Shown here: in pieces, positions 36,685 to 46,098 of the stretch
Layout: every line of letters begins with the position of its first letter
How positions within the stretch are numbered: the stretch's first letter is position 1
DNA from: Methylobacterium oxalidis
Lineage (GTDB): Bacteria; Pseudomonadota; Alphaproteobacteria; Rhizobiales; Beijerinckiaceae
Length of the DNA stretch: 64,000 nucleotides
Direction of reading: 5' to 3'
Assembly: GCF_007992195.1 (NCBI RefSeq)
Contig: NZ_BJZU01000004.1
Span: 62,001 to 126,000 of the forward strand
The notes under the pieces: model-generated
Seen by the model: only the letters and a program-made list of their open reading frames with translations
Databases searched by the model: none
What the model was told of the DNA's origin: nothing
Made by a program: the position numbers and the translations under genes

Positions 36685-38445
36685 TCACTCCGGCAGGGCG
36701 AACACCACTAGGGCGTCGCCGGTGCCGAAGCCCGAGGCCTTGGTGAAGGACGAGCCGCCGGCCGCGACCGCCACGTATTGCCGCCCGTCGACCGTGTAGG
36801 TCACCGGCGGCCCGCTGATCCCGGCCCCGCACTGAAAGCGCCACAGGATGCGCCCGTCGCGCGCATCGTGCGCGTCGAGGTGCCCGTCCTCCTCGCCCGA
36901 GAAGACGAGGCCGCCGGAGGTCGAGAGTGTGCCCCCGGACAGCCGGCTCCCCGCCTTCACCGACCATGCGATCCGCCCGCCCGCCCCGAGATCGACCGCG
37001 GTGAGCGTGCTGAAGGCCGGCTCGCCGCGCGCCTCGCTCGTCTCGGTGTAGCGGATCTCCGGGCGACCGCTCGCCGCGGGCACGGTCTTGACCGTGTAGG
37101 TGGCCGCCCCGTGCCGGACCTGGGCGAAGGCGCGGGCCGCGACCGGGTCGTAGGCGACCGGATGCCAGGAAATCGCCCCGAGGGGGCCGGGGCTCACCAC
37201 CGTGCCCTCAGGCGTCGGCGGGGCGTAGAGGTTCTTGTGCGCTATCACCGGCTCGGAGCGGGCGAGCAGGCGGCCGGTCGCGCGATCGTGCACGTAGATC
37301 CAGCCCGTCTTGCTCGCCTGCGCCACCGCCTTGACCGGCCCCTCGGCCGTCGCGTGGTCGAGGAGGAAGGGCGGGCTCGCCACGTCGTAGCCCCACTCCT
37401 CATGGGGAACCTGCTGGAAGTGCCAGCGCAACGCGCCCGTGCGCACGTCGAGGGCGACGAGGCTCATCGTGTAGAGGTTGTCGCCCGGGCGCGTCAGGCC
37501 GAAATTCTGCGGCGCCGGGTTGCCGGTGCCGAGATAGATTAGGCCGAGATCCGGGTCGAAGGCCGGCGTCATCCAGAGGGAGCCCCCGCCGACCCGCCAT
37601 GCCTCGGCGTATTGGGGTGCCGCCGCCTTCTCAGCGGCGATGTCGCGGTGGAGCGGCACGCCGTCCGGCGTCGTCGTGCGGTAATCGCCCTCCCAGCCGT
37701 CGGCCTTCGTGACGTACCAGCGCCAGCGCTCCTCGCCGGTTCGGGCGTCGTAGGCGGCGAGCCAGCCGCGGCGGCCGTAACCGCCCTCGATGCCGACGAC
37801 GGATCCGCCGTCGAGGCCGCCCCCGGCGTCCTCCACGTGCAGCCCGTAGCCCGCCCCCGTCACGCCGACGATGACGAGGCCTTCCGCCACGAGGGGCGGC
37901 ATCTTGAAGCCGAGGCGGCTCGAGCCCTGCACCGGCTTGTCGCCGAGCTGCGCGGCCAGCACCGAGGCGGTCTCGGTCTCGCCCTCCTCCGGGCGCACTG
38001 CCTCCCGGTCCCAGACGAGGCGGCCGGTCTTCGCGTCGAGGGCGATCACGCGCCCGTCCATCGTCGCCTCGTAGACGAGGCCGTCGGAGACCGCGACGCC
38101 CCGATTCGAGGGCGGACCGAAGATCTTCTCCGTCCGCACCCTGTGCGTGTAGGTCCAGATCACCCGGCCGGTCTTCGCGTCGAGGGCGGCCACGTGGTTG
38201 CCGGTCGCCGAGACGTACATCACGCCCTCGACGATGACGGGCTCGGCCTGGAAGTAGCCGGTGATTCCGGTCTGGAAGATCCAGGCCGGGCGCAGCCGGG
38301 CCACGTTGCCGCGGTCGATCTGCGCGAGATCCGCGTGGTGCCGGTTTGAGGCGTCGCCCCCGAACATCGGCCAGTCCGCGCTCCAAGCGGCGCAGGGGAC
38401 GAGGGCGGCCAGTGCCAGGGCCGCCGCGGCGAGGCGCCGGCTCAC
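36685..38445 (-). CDS. PQQ-dehydrogenase-like quinoprotein (beta-propeller, exported), divergent active site
   Basis: 586 residues. A signal peptide (cleavage after WSA, residue 23) precedes an eight-bladed-propeller sequence with repeated tryptophan-docking motifs (VAALDAKTGRVIWTY, IALDAKTGRLVWD, AAYDARTGEERWRW). The GTGNPAPQN segment with Asn309 and RPGDNLYTMSLVALD matches methanol-dehydrogenase-type enzymes. The usual W-D-x-D region reads HEEWGYD (348-354), so the catalytic-base position is Gly. Only two Cys exist (18 and 539), so the vicinal disulfide is absent. The substrate and even catalysis are uncertain. The GTG start overlaps the ankyrin stop by four bases. Confidence 0.85.
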   Translation of the reverse strand: MSRRLAAAALALAALVPCAAWSADWPMFGGDASNRHHADLAQIDRGNVARLRPAWIFQTGITGYFQAEPVIVEGVMYVSATGNHVAALDAKTGRVIWTYTHRVRTEKIFGPPSNRGVAVSDGLVYEATMDGRVIALDAKTGRLVWDREAVRPEEGETETASVLAAQLGDKPVQGSSRLGFKMPPLVAEGLVIVGVTGAGYGLHVEDAGGGLDGGSVVGIEGGYGRRGWLAAYDARTGEERWRWYVTKADGWEGDYRTTTPDGVPLHRDIAAEKAAAPQYAEAWRVGGGSLWMTPAFDPDLGLIYLGTGNPAPQNFGLTRPGDNLYTMSLVALDVRTGALRWHFQQVPHEEWGYDVASPPFLLDHATAEGPVKAVAQASKTGWIYVHDRATGRLLARSEPVIAHKNLYAPPTPEGTVVSPGPLGAISWHPVAYDPVAARAFAQVRHGAATYTVKTVPAASGRPEIRYTETSEARGEPAFSTLTAVDLGAGGRIAWSVKAGSRLSGGTLSTSGGLVFSGEEDGHLDAHDARDGRILWRFQCGAGISGPPVTYTVDGRQYVAVAAGGSSFTKASGFGTGDALVVFALPE

Positions 38446-38975
38446 GACCGCGCCGCCCGGGCGAGCTGACCCGGCGTGTCCGGGGCGCCCATCGCCTGCG
38501 CCACCTCGGCCGCGGTCTGGCCGCCGGCATCGCGCCGGCTGGGATCGGCGCCGTGAGCGAGGAGGAGATCGACCAGCTCGGTCCGGTTGAACATCGCGGC
38601 GACCATCAGAGCCGTGCGGCTGCCGTCGCCGAGACCGTCGACCGCGGCGCCGTGGTCGAGCAGGAGCCTCGCGATGGCAGTCTCCCCCTTGAAGGCGGCG
38701 CCCGCGAGCGGCGTCTGGCCGCGATCGTTGGCGAGCTCGGGGTCGCCGCCGGCTTCCAGGATCGTGCGGGCCGCTGCCTCCTGCCCGTTATAGGCCGCGA
38801 GCATCAGCAGGGTGTCCCCCTTGTCGTTGCGCAGGTTCGCGGGCAGACCCTGGTCGAACAGGGTGGCCAGTTCGTCGGCGTGCCCCATCCGGGCCATCTG
38901 GAAGACCCGGCCGGCGAAGGCGATGGTCTCGTCGTCGAGGGCGGGCGGCGTGTTCGGATCGGAGGACATCGGCAT
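38442..38975 (-). CDS. Ankyrin-repeat protein
   Basis: 177 residues with about four ankyrin repeats (GDTLLMLAAYNGQEAAARTILEAGGDPELAND, GQTPLAGAAFKGETAIARLLLDHGAAVDG, RTALMVAAMFNRTELVDLLLAHGADPSRRD, GQTAAEVAQAMG). There is no signal peptide, so it is probably cytoplasmic. It is translationally coupled to the exported quinoprotein through a GTGA overlap. Starts at 38975 and 38969 are both possible. Confidence 0.9.
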   Translation of the reverse strand: MPMSSDPNTPPALDDETIAFAGRVFQMARMGHADELATLFDQGLPANLRNDKGDTLLMLAAYNGQEAAARTILEAGGDPELANDRGQTPLAGAAFKGETAIARLLLDHGAAVDGLGDGSRTALMVAAMFNRTELVDLLLAHGADPSRRDAGGQTAAEVAQAMGAPDTPGQLARAARS

Positions 38976-39352
38976 CTCGGGATCGGCAGGGTCCGGTCCT
39001 GCCGCATCTGGAGCCGAGCGCCCCGGCTGTCCAGCGGCGCGGACAGTCCGCGGGTCAGCGACAGGTTGGAGCAGGCGGGTGAGGGGAGCCACCTGCGAGC
39101 GGCGCGAGCCCTCTCGGCTGCTCGATGCACGATCTCGCGGCGGCGTGCGGCGTGTCCTTCTCCACGGCTCGATGCCCGGACGAGAATTCAGAGGCTGCAG
39201 CTGCCCATTCGTGACACGCGGCCATCGCCGCGCCGCGGATGACCGGAATCCTCTCGCTTCCCGACGGCGACGTGATCGCCGTGGCGTGGAGCTGAGCTGA
39301 GGCCGGGGGCACCGCCCTTTCCGGCGAGGGCCCGAGTCGCCATATTCTGAAC
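38976..39352. other. Divergent gap between the ankyrin gene and uvrB
   Basis: 377 bases with no convincing gene. A weak hairpin (CTGTCC 39027-39032, GGACAG 39041-39046) is present. I find no clear GAAC-N7-GTTC type SOS box before uvrB, although one might be degenerate. Confidence 0.45.
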
Positions 39353-42055
39353 ATGCCGAGTTCCAGAAAGCCCCGCCACGCCTCGGGCAAGGCCGAGAAG
39401 CCCGAGCTGAAGCCGCTCGACCCGTTCCTGGCCGAGTTGCTGAACCCGGCGCTGAACCGGAACCGCCTGCCCGAGCCATCCCGTGCCGAGGCCGCCGAGC
39501 CGAAGCGCAAGGGCCGCGGGGGCAAGCCTGGTCCGGCCGCCGGAACGGGCTTTACCGAGGTGCCGCAGGCGAGCTTCGCGCACGGCAATGCCGCCGACGT
39601 CGATCCGCGGCTCGCCCAGGCGCTCGGCCTTCGCGACGGCGAGGACGGGCCGGCCCCCGAGGGCGCGGTCGAGGACGGGCAGACGTCGCTCGCTGCCGAC
39701 GGCGTCTCCGCCACGGTCGACGCGCTCCAGAGGCTCCTGACCGAGGGCAACCCGCTCTTCAAGGACGGCCAGACCTGGGTGCCGCACCGGCCGGAGCGCC
39801 CGCAGAAATCGGAGGGCGGCGTCGCCTTCCGGCTCAAGTCCGATTTCACTCCGGCGGGCGACCAGCCGACCGCCATCGCCGAACTCGTCGCGGGCGTGAA
39901 GGGGGCCGAGCGCGACCAGGTGCTGCTCGGCGTCACGGGCTCGGGCAAGACCTTCACCATGGCCAAGGTGATCGAGGAGACGCAGCGCCCGGCGCTGATC
40001 CTCGCGCCGAACAAGACGCTGGCCGCGCAGCTCTACGGCGAGTTCAAGAGCTTCTTTCCCGACAACGCGGTCGAGTACTTCGTCTCCTACTACGACTACT
40101 ACCAGCCGGAGGCCTACGTCCCGCGATCGGACACGTTCATCGAGAAGGAGAGCTCGATCAACGAGCAGATTGACCGCATGCGCCACGCGGCGACCCGCGC
40201 CCTCCTGGAGCGGGACGACGTGATCATCGTCGCCTCGGTCTCGTGCATCTATGGCATCGGCTCGGTCGAGACCTACACGGCGATGTCCTTCACCGTGAGC
40301 CTCGGCGAGAAGATCGAGCAGCGCCAGCTCATCGCCGACCTCGTGGCGCTGCAGTACAAGCGCATCCAGTCGGACTTCGCCCGCGGCACCTTCCGGGTGC
40401 GCGGCGACGTGATCGAGCTGTGGCCCGCCCACCTGGAGGATCGCGGCTGGCGGATCGGGCTGTTCGGCGACGAGATCGAATCGATCGTCGAGTTCGACCC
40501 GCTCACGGGCAAGAAGATCAACGAGCTGAAGTTCGTGAAGGTCTACGCCAACAGCCACTACGTGACGCCGCGCCCGACGCTGCAGCAGGCGATCAAGGGG
40601 ATCAAGACGGAGCTGAAGAGCCGCGTCGAGGAGCTGACCCGGATGGGCCGCCTGATCGAGGCGCAGCGCATCGAGCAGCGCTGCACCTTCGACATCGAGA
40701 TGATCGAGGCGACGGGCTCCTGCAACGGCATCGAGAACTATTCCCGCTACCTCACGGGCCGCAAGCCCGGCGAGCCGCCGCCGACGCTGTTCGAGTACCT
40801 GCCCGACAACGCTATCGTCTTCACGGACGAGAGCCACGTCACGGTGCCGCAGATCGGCGGCATGTACCGGGGCGACTTCCGCCGCAAGGCGACGCTCGCC
40901 GAGTACGGCTTCCGCCTGCCCTCCTGCCTCGACAACCGCCCCCTGCGCTTCGAGGAATGGGACGCGATGCGCCCGCAATCGGTCCACGTCTCGGCGACGC
41001 CGGGCAAGTGGGAGATGGAGCGCACGGCGGGCGTGTTCGCCGAGCAGGTGATCCGCCCGACTGGCCTCGTCGATCCGGTGATCGAGGTGCGCCCGGCCCG
41101 GAGCCAGGTCGACGACCTCCTCGGCGAGGTCCGCGAGGTCGCCCAGGCCGGCTACCGCACGCTCGTGACCACCCTGACGAAGCGCATGGCCGAGGACCTC
41201 ACCGAGTACCTGCACGAGAACGGGGTGCGGGTGCGCTACATGCACTCGGACATCGACACGCTGGAGCGCATCGAGATCATCCGCGACCTGCGGCTCGGCG
41301 CCTTCGACGTGCTCATCGGCATCAACCTGCTGCGCGAGGGCCTCGACATCCCCGAATGCGCCCTCGTCGCCATCCTCGACGCGGACAAGGAGGGCTTCCT
41401 CCGCTCCGAGACCTCGCTGGTGCAGACGATCGGACGCGCGGCCCGCAACGCCGAGGCCCGCTGCATCCTCTATGCCGATCAGGTCACCGGCTCGATGGAG
41501 CGGGCGATGGCCGAGACCGAGCGGCGGCGCCAGAAGCAGCTCGCCTACAACGCCGAGCACGGCATCACCCCGCAATCGGTCAAGCGCGGCATCGCCGACA
41601 TCCTCGACAGCGTGTTCGAGCGCGACCATGTCCAGGTCGACACGGGCCTCGCCAAGGACGCGGTCACGGTCGGCCACAATTTGAAGGCCGTGCTGGCCGA
41701 CCTCGAGAAGCGGATGCGGGCGGCCGCGGCCGATCTCGACTTCGAGGAGGCGGCGCGGCTGCGCGACGAGCTCAAGCGGCTCCAGGCCACCGAGCTTCTC
41801 GTCGCTGACGACCCGATGGCTCGGCAGGCGGACGTCGAGCGCGAAGCCGGCCGCTTCGGCGAGCGCGGGCGCAAGGGGGCGCCCTCCGGCGGCAGCCGGA
41901 TCGCCAAGCCCAGCCTCGACGACATGGGCCCGGGCACCGACCGCGAGTTACCGGTCGGCGGCCCCGCACCCCAGTGGCAGGAGCGGCCGAAGGCGCGCTC
42001 GACGCAAGGGGTCGGCGGCCAGCGCCCGAAATACAAGGGCCGTCGCGGCCGCTGA
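39353..42055 (+). CDS. uvrB: Excinuclease ABC subunit UvrB, N-terminally extended
   Basis: 900 residues, much longer than the 673 of Escherichia coli UvrB. The first about 158 residues are a charged, low-complexity extension. The core then starts [17 protein letters not shown] with Walker [15 protein letters not shown], the damage-probing hairpin [47 protein letters not shown] and [13 protein letters not shown] motif ([25 protein letters not shown]) lies near the C-terminus and is followed by a basic tail. It loads onto damage with UvrA and recruits UvrC. The start codon is the first ATG after a stop-rich region. Confidence 0.95.
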   Translation: MPSSRKPRHASGKAEKPELKPLDPFLAELLNPALNRNRLPEPSRAEAAEPKRKGRGGKPGPAAGTGFTEVPQASFAHGNAADVDPRLAQALGLRDGEDGPAPEGAVEDGQTSLAADGVSATVDALQRLLTEGNPLFKDGQTWVPHRPERPQKSEGGVAFRLKSDFTPAGDQPTAIAELVAGVKGAERDQVLLGVTGSGKTFTMAKVIEETQRPALILAPNKTLAAQLYGEFKSFFPDNAVEYFVSYYDYYQPEAYVPRSDTFIEKESSINEQIDRMRHAATRALLERDDVIIVASVSCIYGIGSVETYTAMSFTVSLGEKIEQRQLIADLVALQYKRIQSDFARGTFRVRGDVIELWPAHLEDRGWRIGLFGDEIESIVEFDPLTGKKINELKFVKVYANSHYVTPRPTLQQAIKGIKTELKSRVEELTRMGRLIEAQRIEQRCTFDIEMIEATGSCNGIENYSRYLTGRKPGEPPPTLFEYLPDNAIVFTDESHVTVPQIGGMYRGDFRRKATLAEYGFRLPSCLDNRPLRFEEWDAMRPQSVHVSATPGKWEMERTAGVFAEQVIRPTGLVDPVIEVRPARSQVDDLLGEVREVAQAGYRTLVTTLTKRMAEDLTEYLHENGVRVRYMHSDIDTLERIEIIRDLRLGAFDVLIGINLLREGLDIPECALVAILDADKEGFLRSETSLVQTIGRAARNAEARCILYADQVTGSMERAMAETERRRQKQLAYNAEHGITPQSVKRGIADILDSVFERDHVQVDTGLAKDAVTVGHNLKAVLADLEKRMRAAAADLDFEEAARLRDELKRLQATELLVADDPMARQADVEREAGRFGERGRKGAPSGGSRIAKPSLDDMGPGTDRELPVGGPAPQWQERPKARSTQGVGGQRPKYKGRRGR

Positions 42056-42148
42056 GGGCGGGCTGGAACCGGGAGGAGGCTCGCGCTTTCCTTAGGCACG
42101 ACGCCGCAGCCCCTTGCGGCCCACCTTGCCTGCCCCGGAGCGCCCGCC

Positions 42149-42511
42149 GTGACCTCCTCCCGCCGCAGCCTTCGTCGCAGCCTTCGTCCCCGCGCCGGTG
42201 GCGCGGCCACGGGGCTGTTCCTCGGCGGCCTCCTCGTCGCCGCCACCGCCGCCATCGCCGTGCCGGCCAAGGCGCAGAGCGTCGACAGCCGGCGCGACCA
42301 GCCGACCGCCTCGACCCTGCCCTCCGACTTCCCGACCCTGAAGGGCGGCGAGAGCGCGGCCGATACCCGCGGCCCCGGCGGCGTGGCGCCGCCGAGCGCG
42401 ATGCGCCCCAGCACTACGGTGATGTCCTCCTCGGAGGGCGGCAAGGGCTCCGTGACGAACCCCCTCGACCACCTGCCGAAGAGCGACCGCGCGCGCGGTC
42501 GCCGCGAGTAG
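42149..42511 (+). CDS. Exported small protein of unknown function
   Basis: 120 residues. A long basic N-terminus (SSRRSLRRSLRPR) precedes a hydrophobic signal (GLFLGGLLVAATAAIAVPAKAQ). The mature part is Ser/Gly/Pro-rich without cysteines. The start is GTG with CCCGGAG about eight bases upstream. It is not a recognised family and lies between uvrB and the YidB-like gene on the same strand. Confidence 0.6.
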   Translation: MTSSRRSLRRSLRPRAGGAATGLFLGGLLVAATAAIAVPAKAQSVDSRRDQPTASTLPSDFPTLKGGESAADTRGPGGVAPPSAMRPSTTVMSSSEGGKGSVTNPLDHLPKSDRARGRRE

Positions 42512-42607
42512 CCCGGACGGCTCCGATCTCGCCCTGAGATCCGCCCGCGCGGCAACCGCGCCCGCACCTTCGCCGTTGAGTGGCAGGTGCCAGCGAGGGA
42601 GCGCGAG

Positions 42608-43381
42608 ATGGGTCTGCTGGATTCGGTGATCGGCGGGGTTCTGGGCCAGGTGCTCGGCGGCGGGCGCGGCGGCCATTCCGGCCAGGATTCCTCCGCCGGC
42701 ATGTCGCCGCTGGTGAAGGCGCTGCTGATGCTGCTGATGGCCAAGGGCGCGAGCGGCGGCTTCGGCGACATCTTCGGGCGCGGGGGCCCGCGCCACGAGC
42801 CCGACTACGAGCCGGGGCCGGAGGACGACCGCTCCGGCGGCGCCGGGCCCTACGGCCGCGACGACCGCGACCCCTCGGGCGACATCGGCGGGTTCAACCA
42901 GGGCGGCTACGACCCGAGCGGCGCCCGCCGCGACGGCCCTCCGCGCGAGGGCGATTTCAGCGACCTCGCCGGCATGCTTGACGGCCCGGGCGATTCCGGC
43001 CCCGGCCCCTCGCAAGGGTACGGCCGCGATCCCGGCGCCGGCCCCTACGCCCATCTCGACCGAGAGCCGGACGACGCGTTCGGGCATGGCGGCCCGGGCG
43101 GCCCCGACCTCGGGGGCCTCGACGGCCTGATCGACCGCTTCCAGCGCGGCGGCCTCGGCGACGTCATCGGCTCCTGGATCGGCCACGGCCAGAACCGGCC
43201 GGTCCAGCCGAACCAGCTCGCCGATGCGCTCGGCCCTGACACGCTCGACACGCTGGAGCGCCAGACGGGGATGGACCGGAGCGCGCTCCTGTCTCAGCTC
43301 GCGCAGGTGCTGCCGGAGGTGATCAACGGACTGACGCCGCAGGGGCGGGTTCCGAGCGGGGAGGAGCGGAGGGGTTGGTGA
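42608..43381 (+). CDS. YidB/DUF937-like protein with Gly/Asp/Pro-rich middle
   Basis: 257 residues. The N-terminus MGLLDSVIGGVLGQVLGGG and the C-terminal segment LGDVIGSWIGHGQNRPVQPNQLADALGPDTLDTLERQTGMDRSALLSQLAQVLPEVINGLTP match YidB-family proteins of unknown function. A Gly, Asp, Pro and Arg-rich insert of roughly 130 residues separates them. GAGGGAG lies six bases upstream of the ATG. Confidence 0.82.
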   Translation: MGLLDSVIGGVLGQVLGGGRGGHSGQDSSAGMSPLVKALLMLLMAKGASGGFGDIFGRGGPRHEPDYEPGPEDDRSGGAGPYGRDDRDPSGDIGGFNQGGYDPSGARRDGPPREGDFSDLAGMLDGPGDSGPGPSQGYGRDPGAGPYAHLDREPDDAFGHGGPGGPDLGGLDGLIDRFQRGGLGDVIGSWIGHGQNRPVQPNQLADALGPDTLDTLERQTGMDRSALLSQLAQVLPEVINGLTPQGRVPSGEERRGW

Positions 43382-43406
43382 GTACCAGTAACCATCGAAA
43401 GCAGCG

Positions 43407-43431
43407 GAGTTGAGCCACCTATACTCAACTC
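43407..43431. terminator. Stem-loop between the convergent YidB-like gene and fabF
   Basis: GAGTTGAG and CTCAACTC form a perfect 8-base stem with a nine-base loop between two convergent genes. This is a plausible bidirectional terminator, but no U-tract follows on either strand. Confidence 0.4.
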
Positions 43432-43444
43432 TAAAGCCGGCTAT

Positions 43445-44704
43445 TTAGACGCGCCGCATTACCAGCGACGCATTCGTCCCGCCAAACCCGAACGAATTCG
43501 ACAGCACCACGTCGACCCGCTTGCGCTTCGCCTCGTGCGGCACGAGGTCGATCGCGGTCTCGACGCTCGGGTTGTCGAGGTTGAGAGTCGGGGGCAGCAC
43601 GCCATCGCGGATTGCGAGGACCGAGAAGATCGCCTCGACGGAGCCCGCGGCGCCCAGAAGGTGCCCGATGGCGGACTTCGTGGAGGACATCGAGGCCTTG
43701 GAGGCGGCCGGGCCGAGCAGGCGCTCGACGGCCTTCAGCTCCAGTTCATCGCCCATCGGCGTCGAGGTGCCGTGCGCGTTGATGTAGTCGATCTCGGACG
43801 GATCGATGCCGGCGCGCTTCACGGCGGCCGTCATGCAGCGGAAGGCGCCGTCCCCGTCCGGCGAGGGCGAGGTGATGTGGTAGGCGTCGCCCGAGAGGCC
43901 GTAGCCGACGATCTCGGCGTAGATTTTGGCGCCGCGCGCCTTCGCGTGCTCGTACTCCTCCAGCACCACGATGCCGGCGCCCTCGCCCATGACGAAGCCG
44001 TCGCGGTCCTTGTCGTAGGGGCGCGAGGCGCGGGTCGGCTCCTCGTTGAAGCCCGTGGAGAGGGCGCGACAGGCGGCGAAGCCCGCGAGCGAGAGCCGGT
44101 TGACCGGCGATTCGGCGCCGCCCGCCACCATGACGTCGGCGTCCCCCAGCGCGATCAGGCGGGCGGCGTCGCCCACCGCGTGCGCGCCCGTGGAGCAGGC
44201 GGTGACGACCGCGTGGTTCGGGCCCTTCAGCCCGTGCGCGATCGAGACCTGGCCCGAGGCGAGGTTGATGATGCGGCCCGGGATGAAGAAGGGGGAGACG
44301 CGCCGCGGCCCCTTTTCGTGCAGCGTGATCGAGGCGTCGTAGATGCCGCCGATGCCGCCGATGCCGGAGCCGATCAGCACGCCGGTGGCGTACTGGTCGG
44401 CGTCCGCCTTCGGGTGCCAGCCGGCGTCGTCGAGCGCCTCGTTCGCCGCCGCCATCGCGTAGACGATGAAGGGGTCGACCTTGCGCTGCTCCTTCACCTC
44501 CATCACCCGGTCGGGGTTGAAGGTGCCGTCCGTGCCGTCCCCGAGCGGGATCGAGCAGGCGATCTTGCAGGCGAGATCGTCGGTGGCGAAGGCCGTGACC
44601 TTCGCCGCCCCGCTGTCGCCCGCGATCAGGCGGCTCCAGGTGTGCTCGACCCCGCTGCCCAGCGGCGTGACCATGCCCAGACCCGTGACGACCACCCGAC
44701 GCAT
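43445..44704 (-). CDS. fabF: Beta-ketoacyl-ACP synthase II
   Basis: A 419-residue condensing enzyme of fatty acid elongation. The catalytic triad is Cys in VVTACSTGAHAVGDA, His in NAHGTSTPMGDELE and His in SAIGHLLGAAGSVEAIF. The N-terminus MRRVVVTGLGMVTPLGSG and the C-terminus NSFGFGGTNASLVMRR are canonical. It is the last gene of the fabD-fabG-acpP-fabF run; mltG, which often follows in other proteobacteria, is absent here. Confidence 0.97.
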   Translation of the reverse strand: MRRVVVTGLGMVTPLGSGVEHTWSRLIAGDSGAAKVTAFATDDLACKIACSIPLGDGTDGTFNPDRVMEVKEQRKVDPFIVYAMAAANEALDDAGWHPKADADQYATGVLIGSGIGGIGGIYDASITLHEKGPRRVSPFFIPGRIINLASGQVSIAHGLKGPNHAVVTACSTGAHAVGDAARLIALGDADVMVAGGAESPVNRLSLAGFAACRALSTGFNEEPTRASRPYDKDRDGFVMGEGAGIVVLEEYEHAKARGAKIYAEIVGYGLSGDAYHITSPSPDGDGAFRCMTAAVKRAGIDPSEIDYINAHGTSTPMGDELELKAVERLLGPAASKASMSSTKSAIGHLLGAAGSVEAIFSVLAIRDGVLPPTLNLDNPSVETAIDLVPHEAKRKRVDVVLSNSFGFGGTNASLVMRRV

Positions 44705-44783
44705 CGCGCTATCCCGAACCGTTCCGTCTCAAGAGAACGGCGGGCGGGGCGTTTCGGCCCCGGCCGCGCCGCTCGAAAAATTT

Positions 44784-45020
44784 TTACGCCGAGTTCTTCT
44801 CGAGGAACTTCACCGCATCGCCGACCGTCTGGATGGTCTCGGCGGCATCGTCCGGGATCTCGACGTTGAACTCCTCCTCGAACGCCATCACGAGCTCGAC
44901 GGTGTCGAGGCTGTCGGCGCCGAGATCGTCGATGAAGTTCGCGCCCTCGACCACCTTCTCGGGCTCCACGCCCAGGTGCTCGACGACGATCTTCTTCACG
45001 CGCTCAGCGATATCGCTCAT
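44784..45020 (-). CDS. acpP: Acyl carrier protein
   Basis: 78 residues. The phosphopantetheine attachment Ser is in [18 protein letters not shown], and the acidic helix-rich sequence starts [12 protein letters not shown]. It carries acyl chains for the flanking Fab enzymes. It is preceded by a 298-base gap with palindromes, so it may have its own promoter in addition to readthrough from fabG. Confidence 0.97.
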   Translation of the reverse strand: MSDIAERVKKIVVEHLGVEPEKVVEGANFIDDLGADSLDTVELVMAFEEEFNVEIPDDAAETIQTVGDAVKFLEKNSA

Positions 45021-45318
45021 TGTTGGTCCTCGTGTATCCGTCGTGATGGTGAAGGCGCCGTGGCCGCTCTCCCGTCGCCGGGCGTTTGCCTGGAGCGGCC
45101 GGTGTCCGATCGCGTGTCGTCTTGGACTTGCAACCCGCTGAACCGTCAACCCCCCTTGCACGGCTGCCGGGGTGTTAACACAGGGTTCCCGCGCTGGCGA
45201 GAGCCGGTTCACGAACCGTTCATCGGTGTGGTTTTCCGAACGATTTCCTCGGGTTGCGCCCCGGCCGGATCGCTGCGCCGCGGCATGGCCAACGCGCCCG
45301 CGCGTGGCAATCCACGGT
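45021..45318. promoter_or_regulatory. acpP upstream region with two palindromes and a -35-like hexamer
   Basis: On the minus strand TTGACG (45149-45144) is a good -35 hexamer, with a poor -10. GTGTTAACAC (45172-45181) is a perfect 10-base palindrome, and CGGTTC-AC-GAACCG (45205-45218) is a perfect 14-base palindrome. They lie 152-198 bases upstream of acpP and could be regulator sites. Confidence 0.4.
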
Positions 45319-46059
45319 TCAGTACATGGCCATGCCGCCATTCACGTGCAGGGTGTGGCCGGTGACGTAGGCGGCCTCGTCCGAGGCGAGATAGACGGTG
45401 GCCGCCGCCACCTCGGCGCCGTTGCCGAGCCGGCCCATCGGCACTCGCGAAAGGATGCCCTCGCGCTGCTTCTCGTTGAGCTCGTCCGTCATCGGCGAGG
45501 CGATGAAGCCCGGGGCGATGCAATTCACGGTGATGTTGCGGGAGGCGACCTCGGCGGCGAGCGCCTTGGTGAGCCCGACGAGGCCGGCCTTGGCCGCCGC
45601 GTAGTTGCCCTGGCCCGGGTTGCCGGTGGAGCCCACCACCGAGCCGATGTTGACGATGCGGCCGGAGCGGCGGCGCATCATGCCCTTCACGGCCGCCCGC
45701 GACAGGCGGAAGGCGGCGGTGAGGTTCACCGCCAGCACGTGCTCCCACTCCTCGTCCTTCATGCGCAGGAACAGGTTGTCCCGGGTGATGCCCGCGTTGT
45801 TCACGAGGATGTCGAGGCCGCCGAGGGCCGATTCGGCCGCCGGCACCAGGGCCTCCACCGCCTGCGTATCGGCGAGGTTGCAGGGCGTGACGTGGGCCCG
45901 CTCGCCCCCGAGCTCCGAGGCCAGCGCGTCGAGCGCCTCCTGCCGTGTGCCCGAGAGCGCCACCGACGCCCCTTGCGCGTGCAGCGCCCGGGCGATGGCC
46001 CCGCCGAGGCCGCCGGTGGCGCCGGTGACGAGTGCCTTGCGGCCGGTGAGATCGAACAT
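45319..46059 (-). CDS. fabG: 3-oxoacyl-ACP reductase
   Basis: A 246-residue-class SDR that reduces beta-ketoacyl-ACP with NADPH. The nucleotide motif is [29 protein letters not shown] follows, and the catalytic set is [24 protein letters not shown]. The ATG at 46059 ([11 protein letters not shown]) fits the family, with AAGGAC upstream. It lies 40 bases after fabD in one operon. Confidence 0.96.
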   Translation of the reverse strand: MFDLTGRKALVTGATGGLGGAIARALHAQGASVALSGTRQEALDALASELGGERAHVTPCNLADTQAVEALVPAAESALGGLDILVNNAGITRDNLFLRMKDEEWEHVLAVNLTAAFRLSRAAVKGMMRRRSGRIVNIGSVVGSTGNPGQGNYAAAKAGLVGLTKALAAEVASRNITVNCIAPGFIASPMTDELNEKQREGILSRVPMGRLGNGAEVAAATVYLASDEAAYVTGHTLHVNGGMAMY

Positions 46060-46098
46060 GGGGCGGTCCTTCTGCAAGTCGTCCTGCGCGTCGCCGGC

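Noticed and set aside
39027..39046. CTGTCC/GGACAG hairpin before uvrB as an SOS operator
   Set aside because: It does not match the alphaproteobacterial LexA pattern GAAC-N7-GTTC or its variants.
39188..41677. An 829-codon minus-strand open frame opposite uvrB
   Set aside because: UvrB motifs on the plus strand are unmistakable; the opposite frame is a composition artefact.
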